DNA from: Budorcas taxicolor
Taxonomy: Eukaryota > Chordata > Mammalia > Artiodactyla > Bovidae
NCBI RefSeq assembly: GCF_023091745.1
Contig: NC_068920.1
Coordinates: forward strand, 147,217,622 to 147,281,621
Direction: 5' to 3'
DNA: 64,000 nucleotides
Below, piece by piece: positions 35,803 through 47,966 of the stretch. A program made the position numbers and the translations under genes. The notes under the pieces are model-generated. The model had not been told where the DNA came from and did not search any database. It was given only the letters and a program-made list of their open reading frames with translations. Each line of letters opens with the position of its first letter. Position 1 is the first letter of the stretch.

Positions 35803-37078
35803 GTAAGGACCCTGGGGAGTTGGCTCCGGTTGCCTGGGGCGCGCAGCTTTTAGGGGGAAGAGCAGGCGAGCGGGATCTCTCAGGTGTTTGGAGGCAGGGT
35901 GTTGGACGACCGTGGCGCGTCCCGAAGTTTTCGGTGTAGGAAGGGGGTGTGGCTCTCGGAGTCGGGGAAGTAGAGCTGGGCTTGTCTCTCTGAATGGGAA
36001 AGGGGTCCTGGGGTCGGGTCGGGGGCCTCCGGTTAGTGACTGAGGGCCTGGGAGCGGTCTGCCCCTCGAGTTTGTGTTTGGGCGTGTGTTCCGGAAAGCT
36101 GTAAGGCAGGGAGTGGTGACGGCTCGTCTTCGGAGAGGGAGATGTGGTCCCGGTCCTGCCCCGCTAACAAAGCTACATTTTGTTCTTAGCAAAGGCAGGA
36201 TTCTGGAGGAGGATAGGAAGGCCCCAGAGCTCCCCATCTCTTCCACGGCTCTAAGGAAGCGAACTAGATTTTCTGCCTAGAAGGTCCTTAGGCTGTAATC
36301 TGGTTGGAAGGCGGTGACTGGGAAATTCTTGGAGTTGCATTTTGCGAACATAAGCGTGGTGTAGTTATTTAAAATGTAGCTGCTTGTTGGAGGTTCTTAA
36401 ACCTGCCAGGTCAGCTCGTGATGCCATTTACTGTGAATGCCTGCCTTGTCATTTTAAACAAAAATGATCAGGGACCCCCAATTTGATTAGTTTTGAGGAT
36501 AGAAGTAGAGAGTTATTTAGATTTTCTGAAGAGTTTGGATTTTAAAGGACTAACATTGAGAGATGTGAAATTTGGTGGAAGTTTTTGAAAACTTACAGTG
36601 ACCGTTAGGGTTCTCTATCTGTTAAAAGTTAACATGTAAGAGAGTTTGGTTAATTAGTAATAAGTATGAAATTGTATTTTCCCACTGTGAGAAGCTCTAG
36701 CCTCAGTGATTTTTCATGGTTGTTTTGGTTTCCAAATCTCACCATGATGCCATGTAATATAATATTGTGCAGACTGAGATACTATGTAGATTTTTTTATG
36801 GCCTGTAAAAAATTTGCATTACTTTACCCGGCAATTCTTTTTTCCTATTAAATGGACAAAAACCGTATTTGATGGAAAGTATTAAAGATGTTGTGTTCTC
36901 ACCTGAACTACTGCTTTGTGGTTATCTCAAATTGAAAATGAGCTGCAGGTGATTAGTTTAATGAACGGCTAGGGAGAACCTGGTAGGAAGTGCTGAGATG
37001 CGGTAAGTTAATACAGATTGAAGGACGGTGGTAAGTTAGGGGTGGTCAGGATGGAGGAAGAAGGTAAGGATCCACTTC
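35803..37078. other. ADAM17 intron 1, 5' part
   Basis: The first 370 bases are still CpG-rich, then A/T-rich unique sequence. No repeat is recognised. Confidence 0.55.
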
Positions 37079-37289
37079 ATAAGAAAAAAAAAAAGTGAAA
37101 GTGAAAGGTGCTTAGTTGTGTCAGACTCTTTGACCCCATGGAGTAGTAGTCTGTGTACTTCTCCAGGCCAGAATACTGGAGTGGGTAGCCTTTCGCGTCT
37201 CCAGGGGGCTTCCCAACCCAGGGGTTGAACCCAGGTCTCCTGCATTGCAGGCAGATTCTTTACTAGCTGAGCTACCAGAGAAGCCCTAA
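37079..37289 (-). mobile_element. Bov-tA SINE, reverse
   Basis: A-run, then agtgaaagtgaaaggtgctt ... gagctaccagagaagcccta. It ends about 17 bases before the large hairpin of intron 1. Confidence 0.9.
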
Positions 37290-37306
37290 TATTAAAAAAA
37301 GAAGAT

Positions 37307-37510
37307 ATAGATAGTGCAGGTACTATGTGCATTCCTAGGATTCGTGCTACTTAATGTTTCCCACTTGAGAACAAGAGAATAACAAAACTGAAATGCAAAT
37401 ATTTGTACCACTAATACAGCTTTCAGTTTTGTCGTCATTCTCTTGTTCACAAGTGGGAGTCTTTAAGTAGCACGAATCCTAGGAATGCACATAGTACCTG
37501 CACTATCTAT
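37307..37510. repeat. Large near-perfect inverted repeat (hairpin), ADAM17 intron 1
   Basis: The left arm 37307-37393 pairs with the right arm 37421-37510 around a 27-base loop. The outer 48 bases (37307-37354 against 37463-37510) are perfectly complementary. The inner part has five mismatches and a 3-base indel. Beyond the outer ends complementarity decays (agaagat against agaaaac). It does not resemble any repeat family I know, and I see no clear target-site duplication. In ADAM17 pre-mRNA it would fold to a stem of about 87 pairs. Confidence 0.9.
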
Positions 37511-37522
37511 GTTTTCTTCTAA

Positions 37523-39115
37523 GAAAACCTTGCTTTCTAGGTCTATTCTCAGGAACAGTCACAAATCTTAAGGGTTTGTTTGTTTTTGTTTTTTGACCAT
37601 GTGTTTTTATTTGCAAAATGCAGACAGTTGGTGCCAGGAAAATGCACAGACTTAGCCGTTTATTCACTGCATGTTTGAAGAACACATACTGTATGCAGGT
37701 AATATGTGTGACATTGAAAGTATAATGATCAGACAAATCCATCTTCAAAAAGCTTTTGGTATAGTGGAATAGAGAGATCTAAGCAGAAAATGCTAGCAGA
37801 GTATGAAGGAGACTGTTAGAAGACATTATGGCAGGGAATTATTTTCATCAGGTGGTACTGAAACTAGCTGGGGAAGGCTAGTGAAGGCTCCCTGAAGTAG
37901 GTGATGATATTGAGCCTGGCTGTAAGGTTAAGTAGCTGAAAAGAGAAAACAAGGACGTTCCTGATAGAGGCATTTAGTGTTAGAATTGAAATGAAACTTG
38001 GAGATCATGTCTAGTTTTTTAAATAAAGTGGCAAGAAAGATGAGTCTCAGAAAAGTGTAGTGACCTGTCAGGTTCGTACCATTAGTGATAAATATATGCC
38101 AATAAATACATGCCTTGTGGGTATTTTTCCTTTTGAAAAATGTTTGTGTGTGCGTGTGTGCATGTGTTTGATGGCTTTGAATGTAATTTGTTGCTTAACC
38201 CTGCCCCAGCATTTAGATTGAATTGGTCAAGGCCAATGAGTAATTTCATAGTTAAAGAATGTGGTTTATTGTTTAACAGCCTTCTTATCCTATAAATGTT
38301 ACCATATATAGCCACAGTACTAAATATTAATTAGGGGTTTGACAACATTTTCTGAAGAATACATATATATAATAGAATCCTGGCTTTTGGAGTACTGCAT
38401 AGACCATGGAAAATGATTTCAGTTGAACTGTTACGAATTGCATAATTTAGGAAATTTATGAGTCATGTGAGCCTAGTCATAGTATCTTGTTGAGGTTGCA
38501 GCTGGGGTGTATAAGTCTCACTTTGATTTCAAAAGTTTTCTCTGTGTAACATTTAATAAAAGAGAATATAGTGGGTGGAAAGAAAAAAATACTGTCACAG
38601 ATGAGGGGGGAAAGTTTGTGTCTGAAACATGTACCCTGAGGTAATTAGTGTGGGGATTCTCCACTTGGCAGTGCTCATTTCTCATTATTGATGGTATCAT
38701 TCTGCTCAATATTTTGACATCTGACTTCCTCTTTTGATGTAAATTTTGCTTACAGGATGGATTCTATTGAAACTGAAATAACTTGCCCACCCCATTTTAC
38801 TTCAAGAGAAATTTAATGCAGCTCTGCTGTGTACTAGTGAAAGAGATAAACTATTTCTAAAATAGAATGAAGAGTTAAGCAGAGAGTCAGGGTAGGGAAA
38901 CTGGAGAATTCCTTTTGGCCTTCATGGGGTTTTCCAGAACATTAAGCGTAGGTGTCTTTCAAGGCCCAGTTGGCTGAATGTCGGTTACATCACCGTTTTG
39001 TATTTGTGAGAGGTGGTGAGTGTTTTCTGTTGGAAGTATAATTTGAAGAGTCAGAAGATTGGGAGGGAGGGAGGAAAGGACAGGAAAAGTCTTCACAGGG
39101 AAACCTTCAGAGAGG
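37523..39115. other. ADAM17 intron 1, unassigned
   Basis: A weak MIR-like stretch may lie near 37975-38075, and a GT-rich tract is at 38141-38166. No gene signal. Confidence 0.5.
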
Positions 39116-39236
39116 TTGGAGAAGGAAATGGCAACCCACTCCAGTATTCTTGCCTGGAAAATCCCATGGATGGAGGAGCCTGGTAGGCTACACTCTCCAT
39201 GGGGCCGTAAAGAGTCGGAGATGACTTCACTTTCAT
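39116..39236 (+). mobile_element. Bov-A type SINE 3' fragment, forward
   Basis: ttggagaaggaaatggcaac ... atcccatggatggaggagcc ... aagagtcggagatgacttca. The tRNA-like head is absent. Confidence 0.85.
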
Positions 39237-39370
39237 AGAGGTAGCGAGGTGAAATGAAGTGCATTCTCATATGTCCCTTAGTCCTAAAGTGAGCCAAGGA
39301 GCTGCGTATCTCCTCCCCTACGTCCCTCTTGTGGTGTTGTTTTTTATTTTCCTGCCTTTTAATAAAAGAG

Positions 39371-40045
39371 TTGTTGTTGTTCAGTTGCTAAGTTGTGTCT
39401 GACTTTTTGTAACCCCATGAACTGCATGCAGTACACTAGGTTTTTCCTGTCCTTCACTCTCTCCCAGAGTTTGCTCAAGCTCAGTATCCGTTGAGTTGAT
39501 GATGCCATTCAACCATCTCATCCTCTGTTGCCCCCTTCTCTTCTTGCCCTCGTTTCTAGCATCAGGATCTTTTCCTGTGAGTTGGCTCTTCACATCAGGT
39601 GGCCAGAGCATTCGAGCTTCAGAATCAGTCCTTCCAGTGAATATTCAGGGTAGATCTCCTTGAGAATTGACTGGTTTGATCTCCTTGCAGTCCATGGGAC
39701 TCTGAAGAGTCTTCTCCAACACCACAGTTCAAAAGTATCAGTTCTTCAGTGCTCAGCCTCCTTTTGGTCCAACTCTTACATCCATACCCGACTACTGGAG
39801 AAATCATAGCTTTGACTAGCTGGACCTTTGTTGGCAAAATGATATCTCTGCTTTTTAATACACTGTCTAGGTTTGTCATAGCTTGTCTTCCAGGAAGCAA
39901 GCGTCTTTTAATTTCATGGCTGCAGTCATCATCTGCAGTGATTTTGGAACCCAAGAAAATAAAATCTGCTACTGTTTCCCACTTTTTCCCCATCTGTTTG
40001 CCATGAAGTGATGGGACCAGATGCCATGATTTTAGAATAAGAGTT
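39371..40045 (-). mobile_element. BovB LINE 3' fragment
   Basis: About 670 bases, reverse orientation, in ADAM17 intron 1. Minus-strand fragments 39625-39993 and 39381-39611 match the BovB C-terminal region (ADFIFLGSKITADDDCSHEI; RRGQQRMRWLNGI). Frames are broken. Confidence 0.88.
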
Positions 40046-40390
40046 GTAAGCTTTGACCGTCTCTTCTGCTACTCTGGTTTCACTTACCATTTGACTGTTC
40101 TGATAACTACCAAATATAGATCTCTGACCTAGGCTTGTTCTCTGAAGCTCCACTCTCGTGTATCCATCTCAGTATTCACAGATACTTCAAATGTCCACTT
40201 ACTTCACATGTCCAAAATTTCTTATCTATTTGATTAGAAGAATGTAAATAGGAGACAAGATATAATCCAGGAATAGGCAGCAATGTTGCAAACTGTGGAA
40301 GTAATCTCATTTCTTAACCTGAATTTGCATCCATTTCAGCTGCAGAGAGCCTTATGGATCAATCCAGGGTTTTTTCAAGGTTCCCTTAGG

Positions 40391-40592
40391 CTGGAGCTTT
40401 TCTGGTGGCTTAGACAGTAAAGAATCCAAGTACGATGTGGGAGACCTGGGTTTGGGAATACCCTGGATCGGGAAGATCCCCTGGGGAAGGGAATGGCTGC
40501 ACACTCCACTATTCTTGCCTGGAGAATCCCACGGACCTGGAGCCTGTGGGGTCACAAAGAGTCGAATAGGACTGAGCGACTAAGCACACATT
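40391..40592 (+). mobile_element. Bov-tA SINE, forward
   Basis: tggagcttttctggtggctt ... gaaggagaatggctgcacac-like body ... gtcgaataggactgagcgac. Head and tail are both present, moderately diverged. Confidence 0.87.
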
Positions 40593-41217
40593 GAGCTAGG
40601 CTTACTTTCCCTTTGGCTCAGTTTCCCTTTGACTGGTCTTGCTGGAGAGTTTTGGCCCAGGTTTAGTTCCAGCCAAGTTGAAGGGCTCTTGATAAGGAGT
40701 TATTTGAGGCAGCTCACCCTTCATCCTGCCTAACTGGTATAAACCCATAAAATGAAGTTTTTAGTTCCCAGTCTTTGGGGCCCACCGCCTCACAGACAGC
40801 CCATTTCTTCTTTTCTTATCCCTTAGTCCCAGGGAGGGATTCTCCCATGCCTAGGGCTCGTTGCAACGTGACCAGGCCTTTCCCTTGTCCTGCATATTTG
40901 GAGGAGTACTAAAGAGCAGTCACGTCTCCTGTGTCTTCTGCACAAGCGAAATACACACTTGACTGCAGCCCTGACTTTACCTTTCCCACTTGTGCGAGAA
41001 GTGGGGGCGTGACTCTGGTTGTGTCTTTTGGAGGAACTCTTCATACTCTGTGCAGCAGAGTCGTGGAGAGTGAGCGGAGTACTCCAGCAGCGCTGCATGA
41101 CAGCCGTAAGCTGAATTCCAGGAAGAGGCGGTTGATTGCAAAAAGAAAAGAGAAATCAAGTAAAAAGTTCACAAATGTTTTCAGATTCTTCCAACACTTC
41201 ATTATTTAAAAATCAGT

Positions 41218-41530
41218 TTTAATAAGAGACTCACAGACTTAGAAAATGAACTTTACGGTTGCCAGGGGGAAGGGATAGTCAGAGACTTTGGGAAGGTTTT
41301 CTATACACTGCTATACTTAAAATGGATAACCAACAAAGACCTATTGTGTTGCACATGGAACTCTGTTCATTGTTATATGCCAGCCTGGATGGGAGTGGGG
41401 TTTGGGGGAGAACGGATACATGTATATGTATGGCTGAGTCCCCTTGTTGTTCACCTGACTACCACAACATTGTTAATCAGCTATACCCCAAAACAAAATG
41501 TTTCTGATGTTAAAAATTTTTTTTTTCCAA
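41218..41530 (+). mobile_element. Artiodactyl L1 3' UTR, forward
   Basis: gttgccagggggaagggata, tatgtatggctgagtcccct and atcagctataccccaaaaca are typical of the L1 3' end of ruminants. Confidence 0.82.
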
Positions 41531-42610
41531 AAGTCAGTTTTACTTTAAAAACTTGACTCTGGACATGATGAATGAAGTAAGGGTATATTTTATGTCATTG
41601 TACCAAAGTCAGTGGCCATAAAAGCATATCCTGAAGATACAACAATTCAGGTTTGAGGGAAAGGTGGAGTGGAAGGTTTATCAAACCTGTGGGCCACTCC
41701 ATTTCTGGATCCAAAAAGCTGGTTTGTTGCAGACCTGAAGGTGCAGATTTCTCTGTATTCTTTGAGAACGTAAAGAAGGAAGTATCAGCTGTTTTTTTAT
41801 CACTGATAATTGATTTTGAACATCATAGACTAACAGATTTACTCTTTCTCTGCCTAAAATCACTGAATTTTCAGTGATGCAACTGCAAACATATGATGAC
41901 TTAATGCAAAAAAGTTCTGTGTAAATGAATAATGGCAGACTGTATGTAAAGGAACAAGGGGTAGAACTTCAGAATCTTTCAGCATCCACTTGTCCCCTTA
42001 TGTCAGCCTGTTAAAAACAAAACTCAGCCAAGTAAATATGAAGATCTAATTGGCTTGACGAGGCACTTTATGCATTGGGCAGCATGCCTGCCAGCAGCTA
42101 GAAGGGTTCTCTGAGGGTTTGTACCAAATGGAAGCTTTGGATAGGAAGAAGGGTGGGACACGGGCGCTGTGAGTGAAAGGAAAGGGTAGTTTTTAGGCCA
42201 AGACATCATCTTTTTAGGGGGAAAGGGAACTGGCAAGGATTTTATCATATGGAATATCTCTTCTTCCTCTGTGGGATGAAGGGCCCTTGTGATGGATTAC
42301 CTCCTCGGTGGTGACCAGGCAGTTCCAAACTTGTTGCTTAAGATTACTTTGCTGGTGAAGGTTGAAACTACAGTTAAGTTAGGTATTAAGCCTAATTTGG
42401 TATCATAGACTTGTGTTTTCTTTTTAACAAATCCCTTCCCCAAACCTGCTCCCAGTTGTGTTTTCTTGTAATCTCAGTGATTATGGTGCCACTGTCTACC
42501 CAGATATCCAAGTGAGAAGCTTGAGGGTCAGCAAGTGATCTCTGCCCGGATTGCTCAACAGCTTACTAGCTGATTTCCCAGACTGCAGGTTTGTCCTCCT
42601 CTAGCCCCTT

Positions 42611-42815
42611 CAGGGTTTCCCTGGTGGCTCAGGGAATCTGAGTCTCAGGGAATTAAAGAATCTGCCTGCAATGTGGGAGACCTGGGTTTGATCCCTGGGT
42701 TGGGAAGATCCCCTGGAGAAGGGAAAGGCTACCCACTCCGGTGTTCTGGCCTGGAGAAGTCCATGGACTGTACAGTCTGTGGGTTCGCAGAGAGTCACTG
42801 CAGTTGTTGTTGAAC
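42611..42815 (+). mobile_element. Bov-tA SINE, forward
   Basis: gggtttccctggtggctcag ... ggtttgatccctgggttggg ... tccatggactgtacagtctg. There is a short internal duplication (caggga-atctgagtct) in the head. Confidence 0.9.
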
Positions 42816-43396
42816 CCAGGTTCATGTGCCTGACACACAGTGAGGCCCAACAAATGGCAATGTCTGAGTTTGAAGCTGAAAAAGGTTTACTGATTGGGAG
42901 GGCGCCAGTGGAGAAGGTGGGAGATGTAGACTTGTCTCAGATCCATCTTCCTGGCTGCCCGTGGTTTTTAAAGGTAACATTTGGGGTGAGTGTTGCAGGG
43001 AGCATGACCTTCCAGTTGGTTTGTGGTGAGGCAACAGGGTGGTGTTTCAGGAGTCTTGATCTTCAACCTTCTGGTTCCAACCAGTTGGGTCTGCGTTCTG
43101 GTGGTCAGCTTGTCGTCACCATCCTCCACCTTGGGGCGGGGTGGGGGGAGGGGTCCTAGTTCCTGCAGAACTACTCAGAGGTTTGTGTCATTAGGTTCTG
43201 TATATCCCTGGAGGAGGAACTTGGACTCGATTGTTTCTTGACTGCTTTTTCTTTGTTTCTGTAGTCCCTCACTTTTCTAATTAGCAATTGCCTGAATCTG
43301 CCCTTTGGAACTCGAGGCTAAAGCCTTTTCTACAAACAAGCAACAGGAGACAGAAAGGCTTTTGTACCTGGGAGGGTCCTGCTTGGTTTCAGTCCC

Positions 43397-43436
43397 AAGT
43401 TTTGGATAGAGAGGTTAAGTTTTGGATAGAGAGGTT
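43397..43436. repeat. 20-bp tandem duplication
   Basis: aagttttggatagagaggtt occurs twice in direct succession in ADAM17 intron 1. Confidence 0.95.
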
Positions 43437-43559
43437 GATCATAAGCTCAGCAGGAGAACTTTGTTTTAGGGGATTTGGTTTCACAGTCAGGGTGAAATTT
43501 CCAATTGATACCTGTTGCCCTTGTCCGAAGTCCTGCATCCTTAATTCAGTTCCCTGACC

Positions 43560-44010
43560 AGACCTCTGCCTGCCTCTCCAGCCTCCCACCTGTTCATATT
43601 CTCCCTGCCATCCTGCCCTGCAGCCTCCCTGGCTTGCTTTCAGTTCTCTGAGTGTATTTCTTGTGGACCTCAGCGTAGATACGCCCTCGCTGAGAACGCT
43701 GTCCTTTTCTTCTCTTGGCCGCCTCCTCATCCTTTTGGTTTTAACTTCACTGCTGTTCTCTGGGGAAGCATCCATGGCTTGCCACACAGGTCATGCTCCC
43801 TCTGTGTCCTTCTATAACTTCTTGCAGTTTCCTCTCCCTAGACTTGTGAAGTACTGTATCGTGATTTTTTTGGGGGGGGTGGGGGAGTATCATGCTCTTT
43901 CTCCCAAAGTCACAATATTGGAAATATATCTTCTTTCTCTCCATTAATATCCTTAGTGCTTGGAAGATGGTTGGTTTTCAGCAAATATTTGTTGAGTAAA
44001 TGAGTAGGTG
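43560..44010 (+). mobile_element. L2-type LINE fragment
   Basis: Pyrimidine-rich body ending in ttttcagcaaatatttgttg and agtaaatgagta, the L2 3' end. Boundaries are approximate. Confidence 0.5.
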
Positions 44011-44225
44011 GGGTCTGGTGGAAAGGGGAAGAATATGTGCAGGATGTGTTTGTAAGAAAGGGGTGGGGGTGGAAGGCCTTAAAAAGCAGTGAGTAAGAGT
44101 CGGGTCCCTAAGGAGGACTAGGCAGAAGAGGCCAAGTGAGGGAAACTAACACGTGGCGGTGGAGAGCTGAGAGGTTTGGGAGGAGATCCTAAATGATACG
44201 GTGCTCTTGAACAGCGCACTGCATT

Positions 44226-44429
44226 GTTGTTGTTGAGTCCCTAAGTCGTGTCCGACTCTGCGACTCCATGGACTGTAGCCCGCCAGGCTCCTCTGTCCTT
44301 GGAATTTTCCAGGCAAGAATGCTGGAGTGGGTTGTCATTTCCTTCTCCAGGGATTGAATCCTCCCGATCAAATCGAAGTCTCCCGCATTGGCAGACAGAT
44401 TCTTTACCACTGAGCCATCAGGGAAGCCC
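44226..44429 (-). mobile_element. Bov-tA SINE, reverse
   Basis: gttgttgttgagtccctaag ... ctgtagcccgccaggctcct ... actgagccatcagggaagcc. A complete reversed copy. Confidence 0.9.
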
Positions 44430-44615
44430 AGTAAACTGTATTACTACCACTATAAATTGTATGCTGTACTCTTTTAAATAGTGTCTTTTTCTAATTTGTG
44501 TTTGTAGCAGCTGAAATGAGAAAAGCTTGGTTGTTCAGGGTGATTGCTGGAGCAACTTGTAGGAAGCGAGGAAAGTGTTCTCATGTGGCGGGTGCTGGGC
44601 AGCCGTTGTGGAGTT

Positions 44616-44673
44616 TCTGAAAGAGAGAACATGAAGGCACCCTGTCTGAAAGAGAGAACATGAAGGCACCCTG
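44616..44673. repeat. 29-bp tandem duplication
   Basis: Two identical units starting tctgaaagagagaacatgaa, in ADAM17 intron 1. Confidence 0.95.
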
Positions 44674-45411
44674 AGCTGATAAGATAGTTCTCTTAGCATT
44701 GTCTGGTATTGACTGTCATAAACTCTACCTCAGGAAGTTACGTGTTTTATATTTAAGTTTTTGGAGATTTTTGGATTTGGATGGGGGAGATAGAAATTCT
44801 TTTGAAAAAGCTATGGAAAATTGGATCACCAATAGTTGGTGAAGTGCAGTGAAATATTGAACATCTGAGAGGTTACTGCTTGCGTAAGAGCAGGAGCTCA
44901 AGAGTGCAGGACAAGAGGCATCTGCTGTCTGTCTGTAATGGCTGCAGGCTGTCCGGTTTGAGATCTCAAGTTAAAAAGAGGGTCAGTTACAGTGGAAACG
45001 TATTAGTTAAGTACTTTAACATGCTTTAGCTAATTCCCTTTTATAAGTGCTTATTATAGAAAAATACCCAAAGATAACCAGTGATGTTACTATCTTGCTC
45101 TTTTTTCCTAGCCCTATTTTTGTACATAGTTAAGGTCATGCAATAGGAATAGATTTTAAAATCTACCTTTGTTTGTTTAATATTATAGTGTAAGTATTTT
45201 CCCATGTTCTTACAGTCTGTTGGCAGCTTTTAAATGGTTGCAGATTTCTTTTCTTTGTCATTAGGAAGTGCTGTCCCTTCTCTGTTAGCCAGGTACTTAG
45301 TTTGTTTCCAGTTTTTTGTTCTTAAAACTAATGCAAGACTGAACAGTGAACATCTTTATCCTTGAAGATTTTTCCCTTTGCTTTGAGCTGTTTCCTTAGT
45401 TGCCTAGTTCA

Positions 45412-45572
45412 GTGGTTCTCAGACCGGAATGAACGTCAGCATCACCTGGAAGGCACCTTAGACACAAATGACGGCCCTTTGCCTAGAATTTCTGATTGTG
45501 GAGAACTGAGGAGAAAACAGATTCCCAGGTGATGCTGGTTGTGGGGAGCACACTCTGAGAACAACTAGCCTG
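45412..45572 (+). mobile_element. MER5A-like DNA transposon fossil
   Basis: cagtggttctcagaccggaa ... cagcatcacctggaaggcac ... gattcccaggtgatgctggt ... actctgagaacaac: non-autonomous hAT-type element with its paired ends. Confidence 0.72.
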
Positions 45573-46009
45573 TATCGTTGACAATAAAACTATAGTATTC
45601 CAGTCAGTAGGAGTGATTATGATCTTGAGTGAAACTCAGTCCATGTACCAACCTGTATCAAGGAAGCTGAAGGGCTAAAGGATTGTGTCAGCACCTCAGC
45701 ATTGAGAATCTGTGCAATTTGTGAACGTGGGAGTGCCGTTTTGTGCAGGGTTCTGTGCCAGGTGTCGTGAGGTAAGGATACTGTGATTTTAAAACGGAGC
45801 TCACTTTTGGCTGTCTTACAGTCTGTTTGTGAGATAAGACAAATATAACTCAAAAATGCCAGGAGAGAGGTGTAAACAAAAGGCTGCAGAATTCAGAGGG
45901 AGGCAGAATCATGTTTGATTGACACATCAAAAAGGAGGAGGCCAAGAAGTGGAGGGTCCAGGAAGAGCTAGGCTATTTTTCAGCAGTTTCAAAGTTGAAA
46001 TCAATAAAG

Positions 46010-46150
46010 CTTGAGGTTTTCAGCCAGACAGGCCCCAATTCAAATCCTTGTGCTGTGCTGTGTTAGCTTTGTGATACTCTTCTCTCCGAGTCTGTTTCTT
46101 CATGTGGAAGGTAGGGAAAATATCCCAAGGATGTTTGTGAAGATAACGTA
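46010..46150 (+). mobile_element. MIR-like SINE fossil
   Basis: ccccaattcaaatccttgtg, gctttgtgatactcttctct and ggaaaatatcccaaggatgt follow the MIR order. Confidence 0.55.
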
Positions 46151-47966
46151 AAATGCCTAGTATGGAGTCTTGGAAACAAAACACTCAAATTGTTGGATAA
46201 ATGACAAGCTTCTTGAAGGTTTTTCATTGGTGCCTCTAAGCATTATAATTAGCAAGGTCAAGTCACCAGTAACCATCCATTGGCATAAAGGAGATTTACG
46301 CCTTCCAAAACAGCTTTCCTCTGGAATAAAAATAAAAGGCAAATTTTTGTTAACAGAAAATGGTTGGTACCCAATGAGTGTGAAGTTTGCTACCCCTTTA
46401 GTCTTGACTTAGAGCCTTGAATGGACTTTGACTAAGCCTCCTTTGCCTACATAGTAGTTGCCTCTGCAGGTTTGCTTGAATACCGTGTGAGAGTGAGGCA
46501 TTTTCCCTTCTTCGGCCACTCTGGACACTGGCCCTCCCTGCTGTCTGCCTCTGCTCCCCTACTCTCATGCCACAGCACTGGCATGGGTGCTTTTGGGTGT
46601 TGGCTGTCTCTCCCACTGCTGTAGGCAAGGACTTTGCTTGTTGAATGCTGTCTCCTAGCCCCTAGACCAGTGGTTGGCACATAGTGAATAAATGGATGAA
46701 AGAACCAGTTGAGGGTATTTAGGAGAAAAGGATGGAGAAAAGTATAGGGTAGATTCTTTTAAAAATGGTTTTGTAGGCATTTTTAACTGTACCAGCAACA
46801 GACTTGTATTTTAAGCTCCTGCTGCTCTATTTTGAGGACATTCTAAGTCCACTGGAATGATTTTGAATACTGTTGCTTCTGCAGTGATGGTTGTTGAGAG
46901 GAAAGGAAACATCGGCTCAAATATTTTTAGACAGTTTTTACAGAGACTTAAGTCACCAAAAGTGTCTTCCAGAAGTCTTCCTGACTGTGGGAGAGACAGC
47001 AGAGTTGCTGTTGATAAAAAGTGACTTCTACCTACAGTGTTTACTCTTGCTGTTTGCCAAACAGGAACTTACAAGTGCTTGTTCTGCCTTTGTGGCAGTG
47101 CAGCTTTGCTTTTCTTGGGTTCCAAGTCAGTCTGGTAAAAAAGTGTTAGATTTTTCTTCTTAGGGATTCATTTGGTCGTAGCACTGCACTTCTTGGTGTC
47201 CCATGGGATGCTGTTCTGCTGCGTCTGTTGAGGGCACGGTGATAGGGAAATCGCCGCTATTTTGCTCTCTAATTTGGAATATGTTTTTTTTTTTTTTCTA
47301 TAGAAGATTTGCTTTTCCAGTTTGGTTTGCCCAGACCATTGGTACATTTGTTGCTCATGTTACTTTACATCAAGTGGTAAGGAATTGATGTTGCCCAGGT
47401 GGGCAGTGGGCAGGTCATGTAGGCAGCCTTGTTCTTTGAAATTCTGAACATATAGCCATAAATGCCTTGAATTTAGAAGTTAGTTCATTGCATACTATAA
47501 TATTCTCTGAGGTATTAAAATTATTAGGACATGGACATGGACTTAGGTTCACGTGTTCCAGGTCTCTTTCCAGAACCCATTTGTTAGACCTTGGAGCCCT
47601 GAAGGCTCACACCTCGCCTTGCTTCCTGTATTCTTAAGTCTCTTCTGTCTGCACCCCTCCCTTCTCTCTTGTGCCATTTGTTTCCTGGAAAAATTGGGTC
47701 ATTTGTTTTGCAGGAATGGAACATTCTGGGTGTGGCTGGTTACTTCCTAAGGTGGTTATTTACTTTGGAAACCTCTAATCCCTTTTTGTCTTAAAAACTG
47801 TAAGTTCTATCTTAATTAGATTCAGGGGTGTGTGAGTATGTGTGTGTGTTTGATAAGAATACTTGGATACTACTGGGATATTACATCAGGAAGAGTTTGT
47901 TGTTTTAATGGTATTACAATTGATTCTTAGGTTTCAGTGTTAATAATCTTTTTACCTTTATTTCAG

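Larger units (their letters stand above)
34500..36180 (+). promoter_or_regulatory. ADAM17: CpG island and TATA-less promoter of ADAM17
   Basis: CpG density and G+C rise abruptly against A/T-rich flanks. The centre at 35340-35810 holds GC boxes (35407-35415 and 35464-35473) and ETS-type CCGGAAG/CTTCCGG sites at 35455-35461, 35490-35496 and 35573-35579. There is no TATA box. This is a typical housekeeping-type promoter, which fits the broad expression of ADAM17. The transcription start is probably within about 35450-35600, leaving a 5' UTR of roughly 100-250 bases. The precise start is inferred. The upstream shoulder contains two inverted Bov-tA SINEs that kept many CpGs. Confidence 0.85.
42003..43560. 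mobile_element. Possible LTR/ERV-derived tract, split by a Bov-tA SINE
   Basis: The tract has a different base composition from its flanks and phrases that remind me of mammalian LTR-retrotransposon sequence (aaactcagccaagtaaatat, ggcactttatgcattgggca, acagtgaggcccaacaaatg). No gag, pol or env reading frame is visible. Family and limits are uncertain; this is a low-confidence call. Confidence 0.3.
44674..47966. other. ADAM17 intron 1, 3' part
   Basis: Holds the MER5-like and MIR-like pieces listed, a possible L2/MIR piece at about 46480-46705, and otherwise unassigned sequence up to exon 2. Confidence 0.5.

Noticed and set aside
35199..36246. Long minus-strand frames (183 and 207 codons) over the ADAM17 CpG island
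   Set aside because: Stop codons are rare by chance in GC-rich DNA. The predicted proteins are low-complexity Pro/Arg/Gly-rich, match no family, and run through the promoter, exon 1 and intron 1.
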